Shown here piece by piece: positions 14,037 to 22,872 of a stretch of DNA of 45,958 nt. Every line of letters begins with the position of its first letter. The stretch's first letter is position 1. The notes beneath the pieces are model-generated. The model worked only from the letters and a program-made list of their open reading frames with translations. It ran no database searches and had not been told where the DNA came from. The translations under genes and the position numbers were made by a program. The stretch comes from Pirellulaceae bacterium (GTDB lineage Bacteria; Planctomycetota; Planctomycetia; Pirellulales; Pirellulaceae): contig JAGFJK010000002.1 in the NCBI GenBank assembly GCA_024102795.1, forward strand, positions 1 to 45,958, written 5' to 3'.

Positions 14037-16445
14037 ATGGCTGCCTTGTTTCTTTCCTGCGTCACGCGCGAGTTTGGCAGTTACCGCGAGGTGTTGGCCG
14101 CCGATTTGGAATTGCCGGGGGTAAGGGTCGAGTGGCAGGAGAGGTTTCGCGCCTATGGCGATCGCACGCTGCTGATGCTGGACGACTATATCCAGGCCTG
14201 CGACGCGGTGATCCACCTGGTGGGCGATCAAGCGGGCGTGGCCGCGTCGCAGGCCAACCTGGCGGCAATCCTGAAACGTTACGGCTACGAGCGGCTCGAA
14301 CAAGATCTCGGCTTGTCGCCGGACGTGATTCAATCGCTGACCTACACCCAGTGGGAAGCCTGGCTGGCGGTTCTGCACCGGCGGAAGTTGTACGTTTGCA
14401 CTCCCGCCGCCGAAGCCGCGCGGGATTCGATCGCCGCGGACCCCGTGCAGGCCGACCAGCAGCGGCAGTGCCAGCAGCGGCACTTGCAGCTTTTGCGGCA
14501 ACAGGGCCGGTACGCTGAGAATGCCTGCCGGTTTTCCGATGCCAGCCGGCTTTCGGTGGCCTTGCTTCGCGCGCTGCGCGAAGTCCTGCCGTCGCCGGCG
14601 GTTCCAGTGTCGCCCGACCTGCCGCCATCGATCGGGCGGCTGTTCAAGGGCCGCGAGCAGTGGCTTGTGCGCCTGCGCGAGGCCTTGTGGCCACTGGCCG
14701 ACCAGCAGGTGGACGCTCGCCGGGTGGCGGTCTGGGGCGTGGGAGGCCTGGGTAAAACTCGGCTGGCGGTGGAGTACGCCCATACGTTTGGCCACCGGCA
14801 TTCGGCCTTGCTGGCGATCACGGCCAACACGGCGGAGGATCTCCGGGCGGGCGTCGCGGACCTGGCGGGTTGCTTGCGATTGGCGCAGGCCGCATCAGCC
14901 GACGTGGAGGTGCGCTATAACGCGGCGCTCGACTGGCTGGCCGATCCAGCTCATCGCAATTGGTTCCTGCTGGTCGACAACGTGGACGACGAACGGGCGT
15001 TCCGCGCGGTCGAGGCCTTGATTCGTCGCTTGCGCTACGGCCAGGTAGTGGTCACCGGACGGTTGCGTGACTGGCCGCAGTATGTGACGGACCTGCACCT
15101 GGACGTGCTGGATGCCGATTCGGCGACGGCCTATTTGCTGGAGGCGACCGAGGGGCGGCGGATCGTCGACTCGGCGGGCGACGATTCGACGAGGGCTGCG
15201 GAACTGGCCCACCGGCTTGATGGCCTCGCCCTGGCCCTGGTGCAGGCTGCTGGGGCGATTCGCAAGCGGGCCCTGTCGTTTGCCGGCTACCTGGAGGAGT
15301 GGGACACTCGGCACGAGCAGTTGCTGGACGATGCGGACTTCAATCCGGTTCTGACCGGCTATCCCAGGACGGTCGCCACGACCTGGCTGACGTCGTACGA
15401 GCAGCTTTCGGCGGCGGGCAAGCTGGTATTTGACGCGCTCTGCTGGCTGGCGCCGGACCCGATCCCGGAGCGGCTGATCACTCAAACGTGGCCCGACGAG
15501 GTATGGGATCTGGTGCCCGGCGACCTACGCGGCCCGTTGGCGTCCGACGCCCGAAGGCTCGTCCTTTTGCTGTACGATTTCTGCCTGGCGGACGCCCCAG
15601 CGGACGCGGGCCGCCGCTTGCAGGTTCACCGGCTGATGCAGGACGTGGGACGCGTCTGGCAGCGCAAGGCGGGTACGGACACCGCGCGGCTGAGGCTGAT
15701 GGCCGCGCTGGTGGACGCGGATTTTGTGCGCGAGGGCATCGAGCACCTGACGCTGCACATCCTGCCTCGGCCGCGCGAGCTGGCACCGCATGTTCTGGCG
15801 TTGTTGGACCGGCAGCGGCAATTGGATCCCGTGATCTGTTGCCGGTTCCACCGTACGTTATCCGACATGCGCTGGCATGAAGGGGTCAACGCCGAGGCGT
15901 TGCGGCACGGCGAGTTGGCCATTCAGTTCGGTCGGGCAGCGGTCGCCGCGAGCGTTCAGGAGGAACATGTTCAGACGGAGCTTGCGGCGGCTTTCGCCCA
16001 TCTGATCTTTGTACTTGCCACCCAAGGGCAAACGGATGAGTCGCTGCGCTACGCCTTGGAAGCCATCCAGTTCACATCAGGTTGGGAGTTTTCTAATAGC
16101 GGTACGAAGACAGAACGCCGCGCCTGGATCCTCCAGGAACTGGGGCGTGTTCGGGAAAATAAAGGCGAGCAGGACAAAGCGCTGGAGCTGTTCGAACAGA
16201 GCCGCCAGATCCGCGCGGAGCTGTGCGCGCGCGAGCCGGACAATCTGGCCCACCAGCGCGATCTGGGCATCGCGCTGTTCTATTGCGGACACGTCCACCG
16301 GTTACTCGGCAACCGGCCACAGGCCGTCGAGCTGCTCCAGCAGGCTGCGGCGGCCTTCCGGAGCTTGCTACACAATGCCTCGTTCGGTGACACGGCGGGG
16401 AACCTGGCGATTGTTGCAGGCGAACTGCGACGGGCTGGTGGCTAG
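14037..16445 (+). CDS. STAND NTPase: DUF4062-like N-terminus, NB-ARC, TPR-like C-terminus
   Basis: An 802-residue signal-transduction ATPase. Residues 1-170 look like a DUF4062 (TIR-related Rossmann) domain: ALFLSCVTREFGSYREVLAADL at the start, then DDYIQACDAVIHLVGD. The NB-ARC/STAND core starts near residue 215 (LFKGREQWL). It has P-loop GVGGLGKTR (Lys240), Walker B WFLLVDNVDDE (Asp314), a sensor-like VVVTGR, and the LDGLALAL equivalent of GLPLAL. A winged-helix region follows, then from about residue 600 helical TPR-like repeats (RENKGEQDKALELFEQSRQIRAEL, NLAHQRDLGIALFYCGHVHRLLGN). STAND proteins oligomerise on sensing a ligand through the C-terminal repeats and fire the N-terminal effector. 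Many bacterial ones are phage-defence or regulatory devices. It stands alone among repeats, with no obvious partner. Confidence 0.85.
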   Translation: MAALFLSCVTREFGSYREVLAADLELPGVRVEWQERFRAYGDRTLLMLDDYIQACDAVIHLVGDQAGVAASQANLAAILKRYGYERLEQDLGLSPDVIQSLTYTQWEAWLAVLHRRKLYVCTPAAEAARDSIAADPVQADQQRQCQQRHLQLLRQQGRYAENACRFSDASRLSVALLRALREVLPSPAVPVSPDLPPSIGRLFKGREQWLVRLREALWPLADQQVDARRVAVWGVGGLGKTRLAVEYAHTFGHRHSALLAITANTAEDLRAGVADLAGCLRLAQAASADVEVRYNAALDWLADPAHRNWFLLVDNVDDERAFRAVEALIRRLRYGQVVVTGRLRDWPQYVTDLHLDVLDADSATAYLLEATEGRRIVDSAGDDSTRAAELAHRLDGLALALVQAAGAIRKRALSFAGYLEEWDTRHEQLLDDADFNPVLTGYPRTVATTWLTSYEQLSAAGKLVFDALCWLAPDPIPERLITQTWPDEVWDLVPGDLRGPLASDARRLVLLLYDFCLADAPADAGRRLQVHRLMQDVGRVWQRKAGTDTARLRLMAALVDADFVREGIEHLTLHILPRPRELAPHVLALLDRQRQLDPVICCRFHRTLSDMRWHEGVNAEALRHGELAIQFGRAAVAASVQEEHVQTELAAAFAHLIFVLATQGQTDESLRYALEAIQFTSGWEFSNSGTKTERRAWILQELGRVRENKGEQDKALELFEQSRQIRAELCAREPDNLAHQRDLGIALFYCGHVHRLLGNRPQAVELLQQAAAAFRSLLHNASFGDTAGNLAIVAGELRRAGG

Positions 16446-16717
16446 TTGGACGCCGCCACGTTGGATTCACATGCAACCCAAAGCGAAAAGTTGCGACATT
16501 GCGTTCTTCATATAAACCGCTTCGCCGAGCGCCCGCGAATCCCGCCGGGCAAGCCGGCGGGATTCGAGGTGGGGGAAGACAGTGGGACTTTAAGCGGATG
16601 TTCGCCGAAGCGGAGCCCACGAAAGGCACAACTTCAAAACCCACGCTTCACCTGAAATGTGGTAACGAAGTGCGTCCAACGCGGTGCTGAATCACCAGGA
16701 CAGGTCGCTCCGCCGGC
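16446..16717. other. 272-bp gap between convergent genes with one strong hairpin
   Basis: No credible gene is seen here. At 16536-16566 a perfect 13-bp stem (CGAATCCCGCCGG / CCGGCGGGATTCG, 5-base loop GCAAG) lies between the converging STAND and TylF genes. It lacks a T-tract but may still end or protect transcripts. Short reading frames across it look accidental. Confidence 0.6.
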
Positions 16718-17467
16718 CTACCGCTTGAAAATCACCGCCTGGCCGGTGGGCAGATGAATCAGCGGTTCCGCGATGGAACGCGCGAACTCGTCGCAGGCCC
16801 GTTTCGCTCCCGGACAGTTCAGGTACCCGTAGTCGTCGCAGACCAGGATCCCGCGCGGCACGCTGCGCTCGTAGAAGAAACGCAAGCTGTCCAGCGTCGG
16901 CTGGTACAGATCGACGTCGATATGAACGAAACAGAATCGCCGGTCGGCCACTTCAGGAAAACGGTCCGGAATCCAGCCGGGATGGAACCGCACGCCGGGA
17001 AACTCGGCCAGGTTCGCCCGCACTTCGTCCAGCGGGATCGCCAGGTCGCCCGCCCGCCACGAGTCGACCCGCGGCTGGTCCGGCAGGTCGCAGGCCAGCG
17101 GCGGGGACAGGCCCTGAAACGAATCGAACAGATGGTGCGTGCCGTGCGGCCGTTCGCGGCAGATGAAGTACGATGTCGCTCCCCGGTACACGCCGCATTC
17201 CGCCGTGTCGCCCGGCACATCCGCCAGCGAACGCACCAGTTCCCGGACGGTAAACTTGCGTTCGGCCGAACGCATGTTGCGCGGCTCGAACCGCCGATAG
17301 GCTTCCAGAAACTCCCGGTCGCCCTGCCACGCCTTGAGATCCTCAGCCACCCAGCAGTTGCCAATCCAGGCCGCCGCCCGTTCGCCCAGCCAGTAGCGCA
17401 CCAAGCGCCGTTCGCTGGCCGGTCCCAGCAGCAGCGCCAACAGCGATCCGCTCAGGCTGCGTTTCAT
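16718..17467 (-). CDS. TylF/MycF-family O-methyltransferase
   Basis: A 249-residue SAM-dependent methyltransferase of the TylF (macrocin-O-methyltransferase) family, whose members methylate sugar hydroxyls with Mg2+. The SAM site is DTAECGVYRGATSYFI near residue 85. The metal and catalytic region is FVHIDVDLYQPTLDSLRFFYERSVPRGILVCDDYG. The length is typical (about 250). The ATG overlaps the preceding methyltransferase stop by 4 bp (ATGA). It is the last gene of a minus-strand cluster with asparagine synthase and a flippase-like protein, so it probably decorates a cell-surface glycan or secreted glycolipid sugar. The exact acceptor is unknown. Confidence 0.88.
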   Translation of the reverse strand: MKRSLSGSLLALLLGPASERRLVRYWLGERAAAWIGNCWVAEDLKAWQGDREFLEAYRRFEPRNMRSAERKFTVRELVRSLADVPGDTAECGVYRGATSYFICRERPHGTHHLFDSFQGLSPPLACDLPDQPRVDSWRAGDLAIPLDEVRANLAEFPGVRFHPGWIPDRFPEVADRRFCFVHIDVDLYQPTLDSLRFFYERSVPRGILVCDDYGYLNCPGAKRACDEFARSIAEPLIHLPTGQAVIFKR

Positions 17468-18177
17468 CGCTCAGCGTTCCCCGCTTCCACGACCAACTCC
17501 CATTGCCGCAGCAGGCGACCGGCCGCGCGGCCGAGATGATAGTAAACGGACGATCCCCGCGGCAGCCAGGGCGCCAGCAGCCGGTCGGTGCGCGCTCCAA
17601 ACATCGGTTCGTACCGGTTGGCCAGCGGCACTCCGCCCGCCGCGTGCACCAGGTTGTTCAAACAGCGGAAGTTCCACTGGTACAAGTGGCGATGCAGATC
17701 GGGTTCCAGCGGCACATGCGCGTGGCGTTCCACCGGCAGCACCAGGATCAGCCGCCCCCGCGGCGCCAAGTAAGCGAGCAACTCGCGCACCGTGTCGAGC
17801 GGCCGTTCGAGATGCTCCAGCACGTGCCGGCACAGGACGTATTGAAAGTGGCCTCGCGGGATCTGGTCCGGGCTGGCCAGCGTGGGGATGCCGCGCCGCT
17901 GGCAGTGGTGCCGAGCGGCCGGGCTGACGTCGTAGCCGAACGCCTCCGGCAGCCGGGCGATGTTCTGTCCGATGCCGCAGCCATATTCGAGCACCGGCCC
18001 CAGCGGGCGGGCAAATCGGCCAAAGTAGGTGCGCTCGGCACACCGCGCCTTCCGCTGATAATAATCGTCGTCGGCCAGCATCCGCTGCAGCACCTGGTCG
18101 TAATAGTGCTGGTCGTAGTGGTCCTCAACGCTGGCCGGCGGCCGAGCGACCGCGGCCTGGCTGGTGGTTGGGTTCAT
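17464..18177 (-). CDS. class I SAM-dependent methyltransferase
   Basis: A 237-residue methyltransferase. I chose the ATG at 18177, which overlaps the preceding flippase-like gene by ATGA; the frame runs on upstream without support. Motif I is VLEYGCGIGQNIARL (about residues 70-84), post-I VSPAARHHCQRRGI, and motif II-like YVLCRHVLEHLERPLDTVRELLAYLAPRGRLILVLPVE. The family (Methyltransf_11/23-like) acts on many small molecules. The late region YLYQWNF..NNLVHAAGG is like that of methyltransferases in polysaccharide gene clusters. It is coupled on both sides by 4-bp overlaps, so it is made with TylF and the flippase-like protein. The substrate is not inferable. Confidence 0.85.
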   Translation of the reverse strand: MNPTTSQAAVARPPASVEDHYDQHYYDQVLQRMLADDDYYQRKARCAERTYFGRFARPLGPVLEYGCGIGQNIARLPEAFGYDVSPAARHHCQRRGIPTLASPDQIPRGHFQYVLCRHVLEHLERPLDTVRELLAYLAPRGRLILVLPVERHAHVPLEPDLHRHLYQWNFRCLNNLVHAAGGVPLANRYEPMFGARTDRLLAPWLPRGSSVYYHLGRAAGRLLRQWELVVEAGNAER

Positions 18178-19169
18178 GTTTCGACGGCGCTCCGGGGCCC
18201 GGCCCGATCGATCAGCAGCAACAGCGACCCGATGCCTCCGCCCAGCAGGACCAGCACCAGATGCAGCCCGCGTCCCAGCAGAGCCACGGCCAGCGCCTGG
18301 GACGCTGTCAGGCCAAAACCACAGAACAGCAGCACGAGCAGTGCTTCGCTGGTCCCCAGCCCGGCCAGACCCTGGATGGAAAAGTGGCTCGCCAGCCGCA
18401 TGACCAGGATGATCAGCAGGATTGCCTGCCAGGATAGCTGCGGGGCCAATTGGCGGCAGACGGTGTAGCTGAACGCGATCGCCACCAGCATGTTGACCAG
18501 CGTCAACGAGATACCGCCGGCCAGCCTCGGCAGGGACAGTCGGCCGAGTGTGCCGAGGAACGATCGCGACCAGGCGACGACCGTCCCGAGCCAGCCCGGT
18601 TGCGAGTGCTGGCCGCCAGCCATGAACCAGGCCTCCACTCGGCGGGCCGCCAGCAGCGCGACGACCGCCGCCGCCAGCAGGCACAGGCAAATCGCCAGCA
18701 GCGGCTGCTGCAAGGCTTGCACCTGGCCGACCGGCGCCCGCATGAACAGCCCCGCCAGCGCCACGAGCAGCGTGGTCACCAGCAGGTCGAGTCCCGCGCC
18801 GGTGAACATCGTGGCCAGCGTCTGCGAACGGTCGATGCCCTCGCGTTTGAGCAGTTCGGGCAACGACAGCGAACCGGCCTTCATGGGTAACAGATTCGCG
18901 AAGAACTGATGCAGCAGCACGATCGCCTGCAAGCGGGCGGCGGGCACGGGACGCGGCAGCAGCACGGCCAATCGCGCCGTGCGGCCGAGCTGCTGCGCGA
19001 CGTGCAGCCCGCCCAGCATGGCCAGCGTGCCGGGAGCCAGCCGCCGCACCGTGTCGATAAACTCCTGCCGGTTGAATTCCAACCCGCCGAGCAGCCAGGC
19101 CAGCAGCGCCGCGCCCAGCGCGAACGGCCCGATCAGTAGCGGCGTCAGCCTGCGGACGCGAGCGGTCAT
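18174..19169 (-). CDS. flippase-like integral membrane protein (LPG-synthase TM domain, UPF0104-like)
   Basis: A 331-residue protein with about eight membrane helices, resembling the lysylphosphatidylglycerol-synthase transmembrane/AglD-like family. Visible features are the first helix LLIGPFALGAALLAWLLGGLEF, the LLHQFFANLLPMKAGSLSLPELLKREG stretch (residues about 88-114; the family has a similar conserved N/P/G-rich loop), and later helices ILLIILVMRLASHFSIQGLAGLGTSEALLVLLF. I chose the ATG at 19169 because it overlaps the asparagine synthase stop by 4 bp. The longer frame upstream is a shadow of asnB. Family members are thought to move lipid-linked sugars or lipids. In this cluster the protein may flip or accept the glycolipid made by its neighbours. 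Confidence 0.78.
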   Translation of the reverse strand: MTARVRRLTPLLIGPFALGAALLAWLLGGLEFNRQEFIDTVRRLAPGTLAMLGGLHVAQQLGRTARLAVLLPRPVPAARLQAIVLLHQFFANLLPMKAGSLSLPELLKREGIDRSQTLATMFTGAGLDLLVTTLLVALAGLFMRAPVGQVQALQQPLLAICLCLLAAAVVALLAARRVEAWFMAGGQHSQPGWLGTVVAWSRSFLGTLGRLSLPRLAGGISLTLVNMLVAIAFSYTVCRQLAPQLSWQAILLIILVMRLASHFSIQGLAGLGTSEALLVLLFCGFGLTASQALAVALLGRGLHLVLVLLGGGIGSLLLLIDRAGPRSAVET

Positions 19170-21100
19170 CGTCGCGGCCTCGCGCAAGTCGTCCCGCTCG
19201 TCATGGCACTCCCGTTCCGCATGTCCAATCGGGCTGAAGTGACTCGTTCGCTCAACCACAGTTCCAGCAGCAGCAGGCCGTACAGCAACCGACTGTGATC
19301 GACGCCGGCCTGATGCTGGGCGACCAGTTGCCGCAGCGCATCGGGCCGGCAGTAGGCTCCGATGGCGGCCGTGGGCACGAGCAGTTGATCGTACAGTCGC
19401 GGCATCCAAGGACCTCGCAGCCAGTCGGCCAGCGGCACTTCGAAGCCGCGTTTCGCGCCGCGGGCCGTGGCCGCCGGCAAGCGGCGGCTGGCTAGCCGCC
19501 GCAGCAGCCACTTGGTCCTCAGGCCCCGCAGCTTGTAACCGGGCGGTAGCCGCCATGCCAGCTCCGCCACGCGCTGGTCCAGCAGCGGAAAGCGGCCTTC
19601 CAGCGAACAAGCCATCGCCATCCGGTCTTCCTTCACCAGGTACGCGTCGGTCAGCACCGTCTTGGTTTCCAGATATGCCAGCCGGTGGACCAGCGGCAGT
19701 CCGGCGGTCCGCGCGAAGTGCGGTTCGAACACCTCGCGTAGCAGGTCGGCACCCGCGTCGCGCGAGTATTCCGGCGTGCGAAGACGCGCCAGCAGCTCGG
19801 GCGTCGTGGGGGCGATCCAGCGCAGGAAGCCGCTGAGCGGATCACTGGCCCGGCAGCTTGTAAACCGGCGGGCGGCCAGACGCTGCCGTCCAGCGGCCAG
19901 CGCCGACGCGCCCAGCGCCAAATCCCAGAAACCGGGGATACGCCCCCAGCGGTCTGCCAGCAGGATCGCGGCGTGCCGGCGGTAGCCGCCGAACAGCTCG
20001 TCGCCGCCGCTGCCCGACAACACGACCGTCACGCGGCGGCTGATCGCCCGGCAAAGGCTCAGCAGGGCCAAGGCCGAACTGTCGGCCATCGGCTCGTCCA
20101 TCGCGCCGACCACGCCGTCCAGCAGCTCGTCCGGATGGTCGTCGCAGGCCACGCGCGTCAGCGGCAGGTTCAGATGCCGGGCCGTACGCTGAGCGGCAGA
20201 CGTTTCGTCGCAAGGGTCCGCGGGGAAACCCAGGCAAAACGTCTCGGCCGACTCCGCCGGCAGGTACGAAGCCAGCAATCCCGAATCGATACCGCCGCTC
20301 AGACACAGCCCCATCGGACGCTCGGCAACCAGGCACGCCTTGGTCGCCTGTCGCAGCGCGTCATCCACCTGGGCCAGTACGGCGGACAGAGGACGAGTCG
20401 GCGAGGTGGGCGATTCCAGCGGCCAGTCCCACCACTCGGAAGCCTGAAAGTGCCCGTCGCGGACGATGGCACAGTGGCCCGCCGGCAACTTGCGGGCCTG
20501 CCGGTAGATGGTGCGAGGCGCCGGGATGAACCGAGTAGCCAGATAAAGCTGCACGGCCGCGGCGTCGATGTCGCGAGAGAACCAGGGGCAGGCAATCAGG
20601 GCGTCCAGCGTGGAACCGAACAGGAAGCGGTCGCCCAGGTCGGCGTAATACAGCGGCTTGATACCGAACCGATCGCGGGCCAGGAACAGTTGTTGCTGAT
20701 GATGGTCCCAGATCGCCAGGGCGAACATGCCGTTGAGCCGATCCAGGCACGCCGGCCCCCAACGAGCGAAAGCGTGCAGCACGACTTCCGTGTCGCTGCG
20801 AGTGCGAAAGCACATGCCCACCGCCAGCAGTTGCTCGCGGAGCTGCCGCAGTTCGTAGCATTCGCCGTTGTAGACGATCGTGTACCGCCCGTCGGGCGTC
20901 CGTTGCGGCTGGCTCCCGGTACTCAGGTCGACCACCGCCAGGCGGCAGCAGCCCAGCGTGGCGCGAGCGTCGTGAAACACCCCGACTTCGTCCGGACCGC
21001 GCGACCGCATTGCGCCCAGCATGTCCTGGACCACCGCCTTGTTCGGCACCGCATCGTTGCCTGCGCCGTCCCAACGGATGATGCCCGCGATGCCGCACAT
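19166..21100 (-). CDS. asnB: glutamine-hydrolysing asparagine synthase family protein
   Basis: A 644-residue AsnB-type amidotransferase. Cys2 of MCGIAGIIRW is the glutaminase nucleophile after Met removal. The Ntn domain holds RSRGPDEVGVF and VYNGECYELRQLREQL. The ATP-binding synthetase domain has the PP-motif LCLSGGIDSGLLASYL and later VVLSGSGGDELFGGYRRH, KTVLTDAYLVKEDRMAMACSLEGRFPLLD and AKRGFEVPLADWL. Paralogues inside polysaccharide or exosortase clusters, as here, often amidate sugars or other carboxylates instead of making asparagine. The gene starts an ATGA-coupled series of four minus-strand genes. A heptamer repeat lies in the 62-bp gap from the upstream GT4 gene. The start is firm because of the MCGI motif. 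Confidence 0.94.
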   Translation of the reverse strand: MCGIAGIIRWDGAGNDAVPNKAVVQDMLGAMRSRGPDEVGVFHDARATLGCCRLAVVDLSTGSQPQRTPDGRYTIVYNGECYELRQLREQLLAVGMCFRTRSDTEVVLHAFARWGPACLDRLNGMFALAIWDHHQQQLFLARDRFGIKPLYYADLGDRFLFGSTLDALIACPWFSRDIDAAAVQLYLATRFIPAPRTIYRQARKLPAGHCAIVRDGHFQASEWWDWPLESPTSPTRPLSAVLAQVDDALRQATKACLVAERPMGLCLSGGIDSGLLASYLPAESAETFCLGFPADPCDETSAAQRTARHLNLPLTRVACDDHPDELLDGVVGAMDEPMADSSALALLSLCRAISRRVTVVLSGSGGDELFGGYRRHAAILLADRWGRIPGFWDLALGASALAAGRQRLAARRFTSCRASDPLSGFLRWIAPTTPELLARLRTPEYSRDAGADLLREVFEPHFARTAGLPLVHRLAYLETKTVLTDAYLVKEDRMAMACSLEGRFPLLDQRVAELAWRLPPGYKLRGLRTKWLLRRLASRRLPAATARGAKRGFEVPLADWLRGPWMPRLYDQLLVPTAAIGAYCRPDALRQLVAQHQAGVDHSRLLYGLLLLELWLSERVTSARLDMRNGSAMTSGTTCARPRR

Positions 21101-21111
21101 GGTTTATTCCG

Positions 21112-21153
21112 GACAACTGACTACTGATAACTGATAACTGACTACTGACTACT
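21112..21153. repeat. heptamer tandem repeat (ACTGATA/ACTGACT-like)
   Basis: Tandem units related to ACTGATA, ACTGACT and ACTACTG fill the gap between the GT4 and asparagine synthase genes. The same unit type recurs at 38898-38925 and 39046-39077. It looks like a genome-wide short tandem repeat and has no coding role here. Confidence 0.8.
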
Positions 21154-21162
21154 CTCCTCCAC

Positions 21163-22299
21163 TCACCCGCCGACCTGCTCGAACAACTGCACAAACTGTT
21201 CCGCACTGCGCCGCCAGGTTCGCTGCCGGACATACTGCAATCCGGCCGCCGCGCAGCGTTGCCTTTCCGCCACGTTGTCGAGTTTTCGCCACGCGGCGGC
21301 CAGCCCGGCCGAGTCGCCCAGCGGGACCACCAGGCCGCATCCCGACTCCCGCACCAGGTCGTGGCTGCCGTTGGCGGTGGTTACGACGGGCAGGCCGGCC
21401 GCCATCGCTTCCAGGCAGGCGTTCGACATCCCCTCGGCGTCCGAGGCCGAGACATAGATGTCGTGCCGGCGCAGCAGTGGCGCGATCCGCTCACGAGGCT
21501 GCCAACCCAGAAAATCGACCGTTTGGCCCAGACCCAGCCGACTGGCCTGCCGCTGCAGCCGCGGGCGGAGCGGGCCATCGCCCACGATGGTCAGGCGAGC
21601 GGACCTGGGCAGCAGTTGCCGCACGGCCAGCAGCAGCAAGTCAACACGCTTGCGGCCAATCAACTGCCCGACGCAGATTAAGTGCAAGGCGCGGCTTTCC
21701 GAGCTGGCGGGTCGTTCCGCCACGGATTCAGCCACCACGCCATTGGGAACCACGCGCGTTTTGACGCCCGCGGCTGGCATGAATCCCACGGTCAGCTCGG
21801 CCAGATGCCGGCTGTTCGGCGCGACGAAATCGGCCCGGTCGAGGACCGAGCGGATCAGCGGTCGCGCGCAGCACCCCAGGGTTCCTCGGAGCCGTCCGCC
21901 GCGGAAGCCGGGCACGTCGGACCCGCGGGGCGAGACGATCAGCGGCACGGGGGCTCGCCGCAGCGTGCGGGCGGCCAGCCAGCCGGACGGCAGATTGAAA
22001 AAGGCCAGCACCGCGTCCGCCCGAAAGTCCCGCAACTCGCCCGGCAGGCGGCGAGCGCCCTGGACCAGAAACCGGAGCAGTTCGGAGGTGCCAGGCGCTT
22101 GGACCGAGCGGCGGTTGTCGGCCAGCCGGACCACTTCGGCTCCTCGCCAGTTGCTCTCGGCGGGCTGGTCCTTCATTCCCGATGTGACCACTCGCACGGC
22201 ATGGCCCAGGGCCACGAGTTGCTCGGCCAGTCGAGCGGTCGCGGTCGCCGCGCCACCTCCCACAGGGGGGAATTCGTGGTTCAGCAGGATCAGGCGCAT
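21163..22299 (-). CDS. GT4-family glycosyltransferase (group 1)
   Basis: A 378-residue GT-B glycosyltransferase. The N-terminal acceptor domain opens MRLILLNHEFPPVGGGAATATARLAEQL, with the glycine-rich loop typical of GT4. The C-terminal donor domain carries LICVGQLIGRKRVDLLL, LTIVGDGPLRPRLQ and the EX7E-type region YVSASDAEGMSNACLEAMAAGLPVVTT. It transfers a nucleotide-activated sugar to a lipid-linked or free acceptor at the cytosolic membrane face. It is first in the minus-strand cluster, 62 bp ahead of asnB, and probably in the same transcript. The start ATG gives the complete first beta strand. Donor and acceptor cannot be read from sequence. Confidence 0.92.
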   Translation of the reverse strand: MRLILLNHEFPPVGGGAATATARLAEQLVALGHAVRVVTSGMKDQPAESNWRGAEVVRLADNRRSVQAPGTSELLRFLVQGARRLPGELRDFRADAVLAFFNLPSGWLAARTLRRAPVPLIVSPRGSDVPGFRGGRLRGTLGCCARPLIRSVLDRADFVAPNSRHLAELTVGFMPAAGVKTRVVPNGVVAESVAERPASSESRALHLICVGQLIGRKRVDLLLLAVRQLLPRSARLTIVGDGPLRPRLQRQASRLGLGQTVDFLGWQPRERIAPLLRRHDIYVSASDAEGMSNACLEAMAAGLPVVTTANGSHDLVRESGCGLVVPLGDSAGLAAAWRKLDNVAERQRCAAAGLQYVRQRTWRRSAEQFVQLFEQVGG

Positions 22300-22383
22300 G
22301 GCTCAATCACCGGGCGGGCGTTGACGGAAGTCAACATGGGGACGATGAGGCCGTGGAGGTTGCAAACCGCATACCCCAGACTA

Positions 22384-22475
22384 GGCGAGCGGGGGCGTCA
22401 GCCCCCTGTTTCAAAAACGCTGCGTGACCAGTCAACGTGCAAAACCGGCGAGCGGGGGGCGTCAGCCCCCAGTTT
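22384..22475. repeat. two copies of a GC hairpin repeat
   Basis: Direct copies at 22384-22411 and 22447-22475 share GGCGAGCGGGGG, CGTCAGCCCCC and GTTT. Each forms a GGGGGC-GTCA-GCCCCC hairpin. They lie downstream of neither flanking gene, because both genes are transcribed away from here. The role is unknown; this type of short dispersed repeat fits the others in the window. Confidence 0.65.
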
Positions 22476-22872
22476 CTTTCACCCCGTCGCCCGCACAGCC
22501 CCAGCGCCCATCTCCCAACCCGGCAGGCCCGGCACGACTGCTACGGGGCGATGTCGGACGATCAAAAGGTCGGGAAGTTCCCGGGTTTTCCTGAACTTTG
22601 CGAATGCCCATCCGGTCCGGCCGGAATTACGATTGGTGAAATAGGCAAACTGCGTGGGAAATGCGGCAGCGATCTTGTTGCATTTAAAGTCCGCAGACAT
22701 TACCATGCTCACCTAGTTTTTCTATTTAGACCGTATTTTCCGAAGGTCCCCTTTTTCCGGGACCGTAGTTTCCACCGTCGTTCACGCTGTCTCGCATCAA
22801 TTGACCCGACTCCGTGGTTCCGGACCAGGCCTTTGGGTTTGGCACTAGTTCGCAGGTAGAAGGAATCCAACC
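22476..22872 (+). promoter_or_regulatory. AT-richer leader region of the giant surface-protein gene
   Basis: This 573-bp gap between divergent genes has no credible gene. From about 22670 the base composition turns AT-richer than anything nearby (CATTTAAAGTCC, CTAGTTTTTCTATTTAGACC). A hairpin GGTCCC-(8)-GGGACC spans 22745-22764. GAAGGA just before the GTG at 22873 is the ribosome site. I infer promoter and 5' leader function, but no consensus boxes are convincing. Confidence 0.4.

Noticed and set aside
16446..16690. Small frames (63-69 residues) after the STAND gene
   Set aside because: They run through a perfect hairpin and lack motifs or ribosome sites.
18178..18690. N-terminal extension of the class I methyltransferase
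   Set aside because: It is a shadow of the flippase-like gene; the ATG at 18177 lies in an ATGA overlap and starts a normal-length protein.
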